Below, in pieces: positions 21,201 to 23,023 of a stretch of DNA of 23,023 nt (positions within the stretch are counted from its first letter, which is position 1; each line of letters starts with the position of its first letter). Origin of the DNA: Clostridia bacterium (lineage in GTDB: Bacteria > Bacillota_A > Clostridia > Christensenellales > Borkfalkiaceae); contig JAFQBR010000197.1 of NCBI GenBank assembly GCA_017399665.1, forward strand, positions 1 to 23,023, in the 5' to 3' direction. Position numbers and translations under genes: made by a program. Under the pieces are notes generated by a model, which saw nothing but the letters and a program-made list of their open reading frames with translations, ran no database searches and had not been told where the DNA came from.

Positions 21201-23023
21201 GGCGCAGAAACTTTAAGCGAAGGCGAATTTGACGTAGTAGTAACCTGTGTTACAGGCGAAACCAAGAGTGTAACTATTAGCACTATGCTTAACCAAAACG
21301 TAACGTTAGAACAACACAACCACGACGTAAGAAGTGCAGGCAAGACTTTAAGTATTGACCTTTCTTCTTACAACATTTTAAACGTAACTTCTATCACAGA
21401 AGGCGCAAGCTTTGCAGATGGCATCTTAACGATGCCTGTTGCAAGCGGTGCAAAAGACTGGGGTAAGATGGAAATCAACCTAGTTGGTGAAATTGCATAC
21501 GGTTCAATTACCTTAAAGATTCCTGCATTTGTATACGTTTCAGTAGCAAGCGTAGCAGATCTTAAAGACGGTGCAAGCTACAGCTATGCAGACGGCAAGC
21601 TTAGATATGCTTACTTCTTAATGACTGCTGACGTAGATTTAGCAGGCGTAACTGACTTTACATCAATGCTTCAAGCAGGTTGGTCAAGTGGCTGGACAGT
21701 TCAATTTGCAGGCACGTTTGACGGTGCAGGTCACGAAATCAAGAACTGGACAAACAACGGCTGGAACAGAGGTCTATTTACCTCTATGGTAAGTGGTTCA
21801 ATCGTTCAAAACGTTAAGTTCACAAACGTTGCAATCGGTTCACCCACAGGTGTAGTTGCAATGGAAGCAGTTAACGGTTCAACAATTAAAAACGTATTAG
21901 TTGAAGGTAAGTTTATCGCTGCAGGCTCTGGTGGCAACCCCATATCTTTAATTGTTGCAAAGAACGGTTGTACAATGTCAAACTGTGTAGTAATTTGTAC
22001 TTCATCAGTTGAACACGGCGATAACTATGTAGGTTTATTAGCAGGTAACAAGGTTGGCGGTGTTATTGCAAACGTTTACAACAACGTAGTTATTAACCTA
22101 AGTGGAGTTGATATTAGATTATACAACGGCCAAAACGATAGTGGTGTATTAACTGATCTTGCAGTTGCTTCAAACAAGCTATACACATCTTATGCAGATT
22201 ACTTAGCAGAAAAAGATAGCATCACTCAAGATGACTGGGCTGCAGAATATATTGCAAGCTTAATTGCATCACGTTGCGCAGTTGATGAAAATCAAACTGA
22301 ATTATTAGAAGATTCTACTTTAGCTTTAAATCTTAACCTTGCTTACGTAAGCAATATTGAATTAGCAGGCGAAGTTCCCGCAGGCGTATCTTTAAATGCT
22401 GAAACTGGCGTTTTAACTGCAACAGCAGGCGCTGGCGCTGGTTCATTCAACGTAGTAGTAACCTTCAAGAACGGCGAAAGCAAAACTTTAACCTTAAAAA
22501 CTGTTGTTAACCAAAACGTAACACTTGCTACACACAATCACGACGTAAGAAGCGCAGGTAAGACTTTAAGCATTGACCTTTCTTCTTATAACATCACAGA
22601 AGTTACTTCTATAACAGAAGGCGCAAGCTTTGCAGAAGGCGTTATCACAATGCCCGTTGCAAGCGGTAAAGCTGATTGGGGCATAAGCGAAATCAATTTA
22701 GTTGCAAAAACTGAATACGGTATGTTAACTTTAAAAGCTCCCACGTTCGTATACGTTTCAGTAGCAAGCGTAGCTGATTTAAACAATATGATAAACTACG
22801 CTTACACAGAAACAGTTTCTAACGTTACAAGCAAATACGGTCACTTTATTATGACTGCGGATATTGACCTTGCAAACAGCGGTTTCGTAACAGCATGTAC
22901 TTCTTCATGGATATCTGGCACAGGTTGGGGAACACGTTTCGCAGGTACGTTCGACGGTCAAGGCTATGAGCTTCAAAACTGGAAGCTTACAACAGGAGAC
23001 TGCGGTCTATTCAAATCATTAGG
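15300..23023 (+). CDS. Giant repeat lipoprotein with Ig-like and GLUG/beta-helix-like modules (partial, 3' end outside window)
   Basis: The frame is open from the ATG at 15300 (AAGGAG upstream) to the window end, over 2,570 codons; I translated it throughout and found no stop. The signal peptide ends at Cys23 (SAGC), followed by a Ser/Asn linker. A BIG2-type Ig domain spans about residues 45-122 (WTSSDPQVATVDSNGLVKA). Two more Ig-like domains reach about residue 330, then a spacer. From residue 417 at least six tandem modules follow, each about 406-421 residues. A module has a start ADLNNM..YFLMTADIDLAG, a GLUG-like core (FAGTFDGAGHEIKNWT, GLF, IVQNVKF, NCVVICT), a helical linker (SYADYLAEKDSITQDDWAAEY), a He_PIG-like domain (IPAGVSLDASTG) and a second beta domain ending in PAFVYVSVAS. 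It is probably an extended fibre on the cell surface for adhesion or glycan binding. Whether a C-terminal anchor exists is unseen. Confidence 0.9.
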   Translation, partial: MRKSKITLLVMAMIISLTASAGCKDVDLGGNSSNSSSDSSVITPVVGKITLNYTSAKVDVYDTLQLVATATDVEGEIEWTSSDPQVATVDSNGLVKAISEGVADITASIGEISATCAITTQISAEAPIMSLSATDVSVRAGDSYEVTVSTTWKGKPVENVEYTWYLEDENKEESEIASISVSEDGATATFTGLIHGTEKYCVSAVVNGVALVETVVVSSVDNSIYFDVSNISASVEGYVANVALVEVGEHKASLTPDVKVYYHSVEQEVALTWTNSDASVAEMDASGAIIGKKAGSTVFTTEVEIDGKTASLSITINVYAPELKYQIENKQEINLNGDENVVLDLSEVAEQVKGSLVEVKYGEKVFASKEYNAGALTLDVASIGNAYGDTVIKAIFNRLNGEVVTAVEEVEIPVATYRSIATAEQLNKLAEYVQMDGTNAYGDFRLTADIDMAGKAIAGVGTYVNGGTGWYASHIWHGTFDGQGHKIYNAVETGTNSGLFCTIGVGGVVKNVAFINATLTGHSGFISTTTDGGTIERVFVFGRILADVGNAGIPESLIVSKLDSGTVKECVVIVDESSLVDYGAMIAGRFSNGSVIDCLAINLSDKPLYAVGSTAAKGIAGVGECGVLGVFGKSYQGYDAYLAEADSIEVDDWAAALIAEVHEINNSVTLAVDEITVGSSAQLSVKNARFVKSYAVEATGVTVENGYINVAEDAAIAEGIVITVTYINGETSQVTFNIIKQAIEVTEKVNLDVRNASTSFDLNNYSEAPGTELKWAKCGSTLLSGVTLEDGILSISNKTLGQGKEDWGNVSITVRTNTETFIIPVFVYVSVASEADLNNMLNFAHSAGVDIYGKGQDKYAYFLMTADIDLAGSGFTDAGGAYWAGSLRAWSVRLAGTFDGNGHAIKNWTLNAGDKGLFASIAPSGVIKNVKFLNVAVGGNTGIVATEVNVGGKVQNVLVEGKIIRSGSAANPVALLVAKNAGTVENCVVICTDTVDPAGARAGMLVGRFAAGGSANGLVNSLAINLSGKKIFAHGTENVDVADSVELANTTNKVYTSYADYVAEKASITQDDWAEAYIAELFAANCDLSADSDELLEDSTLKLNVNLAYVTEIKLEGIDGAEIPAGVSLDASTGIVSAQAGVVKGSFKVVATFINGATQSLTLTTMANQNVTLAEVNHDARKGKVLTVDLSEYGITKVISITEGASFAGGVLTMPVASGTSDWGKMEINFVTETANGYLTLKIPAFVYVSVGSVADLKDGIKYSYASGKLRYAYFLMTADVDLTGVTDFTSMAQASWSSGDWTIKFAGTFDGAGHEIKNWTNNGWNRGLFTSMVSGSIVQNVKFTNVAIGQPTGVVAMQADNGSIIRNVLVEGKIIQAGTNGNPVALIVSKNGATIENCVVICTSAVDFGDTHAGLLAGNKIGGLEANVRNNVAINLSGKSLCMYNGAVVSAGKELAGASNKLYTSYAKYLEEKDSITQDDWAAEFIANLIAERTSLSVSEAELLEDSSLTLAVNLGYVSELKLEGVNGGEIPAGVSLDASTGVITAAAGVVKGSFNVVVTFITGETQTLTITTMANQNVTLEEVNHDVRNAGKTLTVDLSEYGITEVTSITEGASVVDGILTMPVASGKADWGKMEINVVAVTTNGYLTLKVPAFVYVSVASASDLNNMISFAYATGAVLKDNVPQEKYGYFLMTADIDLAGVNFVTALPSSWVSGKGWSSAFAGTFDGAGHTISNWTLSGGDRGLFIYVISGAVVKNFKVVNASVGGNTGLIATEAINGSRFENISVEGKITAGGAGNNPVSLMIAKNGSTIQKCVVICSSSVDVSAARAGLIAGRKVGGVDTNVGNNLVINLSNQTALKLYDAGGADVATSTELASATNKKFTSYADYLAEKDSITQDDWAAEYIASLIASRCELSVDQTRLLEGSTLQLNVNLGYVKSMALAGKDGAEVPAGVTLDAATGILTGAETLSEGEFDVVVTCVTGETKSVTISTMLNQNVTLEQHNHDVRSAGKTLSIDLSSYNILNVTSITEGASFADGILTMPVASGAKDWGKMEINLVGEIAYGSITLKIPAFVYVSVASVADLKDGASYSYADGKLRYAYFLMTADVDLAGVTDFTSMLQAGWSSGWTVQFAGTFDGAGHEIKNWTNNGWNRGLFTSMVSGSIVQNVKFTNVAIGSPTGVVAMEAVNGSTIKNVLVEGKFIAAGSGGNPISLIVAKNGCTMSNCVVICTSSVEHGDNYVGLLAGNKVGGVIANVYNNVVINLSGVDIRLYNGQNDSGVLTDLAVASNKLYTSYADYLAEKDSITQDDWAAEYIASLIASRCAVDENQTELLEDSTLALNLNLAYVSNIELAGEVPAGVSLNAETGVLTATAGAGAGSFNVVVTFKNGESKTLTLKTVVNQNVTLATHNHDVRSAGKTLSIDLSSYNITEVTSITEGASFAEGVITMPVASGKADWGISEINLVAKTEYGMLTLKAPTFVYVSVASVADLNNMINYAYTETVSNVTSKYGHFIMTADIDLANSGFVTACTSSWISGTGWGTRFAGTFDGQGYELQNWKLTTGDCGLFKSL
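16551..17783 (+). repeat. Protein repeat unit 1 (1,233 bp, most divergent)
   Basis: Starts at RSIATAEQLNKL and contains FRLTADIDMAG, GTFDGQGHKI, GLF and ECVVIV. Same order of parts as the later units but clearly older in sequence. Confidence 0.8.
17784..19043 (+). repeat. Protein repeat unit 2 (1,260 bp, long type)
   Basis: From VSVASEADLNNM to IPAFVY. The long type has extra residues between the DLNNM helix and the YFLMTADIDLAG strand. It resembles units 4 and 6. Confidence 0.85.
19044..20273 (+). repeat. Protein repeat unit 3 (1,230 bp, short type)
   Basis: From VSVGSVADLKDG. Contains KLRYAYFLMTADVDL and GVTDFTSM. The core at 19218-19382 matches unit 5 almost base for base. Confidence 0.87.
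20274..21536 (+). repeat. Protein repeat unit 4 (1,263 bp, long type)
   Basis: From VSVASASDLNNM. Long type like units 2 and 6. Its helical-linker coding segment at 20976-21046 is identical over 71 bp to unit 5 (22206-22276). Confidence 0.87.
21537..22754 (+). repeat. Protein repeat unit 5 (1,218 bp, short type)
   Basis: From VSVASVADLKDG. Short type, near-identical to unit 3 in its GLUG-like core (21711-21875), while the helical linker matches unit 4. Confidence 0.87.
22755..23023 (+). repeat. Protein repeat unit 6 (partial, long type)
   Basis: From VSVASVADLNNM to the window end. Long-type features are present (YGHFIMTADIDLANSGF, SSWISGTGW). The gene continues beyond the window. Confidence 0.85.

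Noticed and set aside
15728..22786. Minus-strand open frames opposite the giant gene, including one of 121 codons at 19850-20215
   Set aside because: They recur at the same place in each repeat unit opposite a continuous plus-strand gene, so they are antisense shadows of its codon pattern.

Overview
The window looks like a piece of chromosome from a low-to-moderate GC Firmicute, most likely an uncultured gut Clostridia member. This is inferred from strong AGGAG-type ribosome binding sites, near-consensus sigma-A promoters, a lysine riboswitch, a Rrf2/NifS/NifU iron-sulfur operon of clostridial type, and large secreted Ig-like and lipoprotein genes. No tRNA, rRNA, transposase or CRISPR array was seen.

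Positions 1-2285 (minus strand) hold a three-gene polar amino acid ABC importer: binding lipoprotein, permease and an ATPase cut by the window edge. It is preceded by a sigma-A promoter, a well-conserved lysine riboswitch aptamer and an intrinsic terminator, so the transporter is probably for lysine. Positions 2428-4775 (plus strand) hold an iron-sulfur assembly operon: a Rrf2/IscR-like regulator with an unusual cysteine-rich tail, a NifS-type cysteine desulfurase and an IscU/NifU-type scaffold, ending in a terminator. Positions 4972-6225 hold a FucO-type iron alcohol dehydrogenase (lactaldehyde reductase) with its own promoter. It is followed at once by a strange 439-bp element (6242-6680) bounded by perfect 14-bp inverted repeats and packed with about fourteen small hairpins.

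From 6692 to the end the window looks like a surface/glycan locus. It contains a sialate O-acetylesterase-like lipoprotein (6755-8413), a convergent minus-strand ArsR-type regulator with a beta-rich C-terminal half (8523-9485), a 579-bp AT-rich divergent intergenic region, and then three plus-strand genes that probably form one operon. These are a 996-residue secreted Ig-like protein, a 700-residue DUF4838 lipoprotein, and a giant lipoprotein open from 15300 past the window end (more than 2,570 residues). The giant protein has N-terminal Ig-like domains followed by at least six repeats of about 410 residues. Each repeat has a GLUG/beta-helix-like part, a helical linker and two beta domains. 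Long and short repeat units alternate, giving a higher-order period of about 2.49 kb.

Inferred joint role: the regulator may sense a glycan-related ligand and control the divergent operon, whose products would bind or trim glycans at the cell surface. FucO would handle lactaldehyde from deoxysugar breakdown. The sequence shows the gene families and layout; the shared function is a hypothesis.
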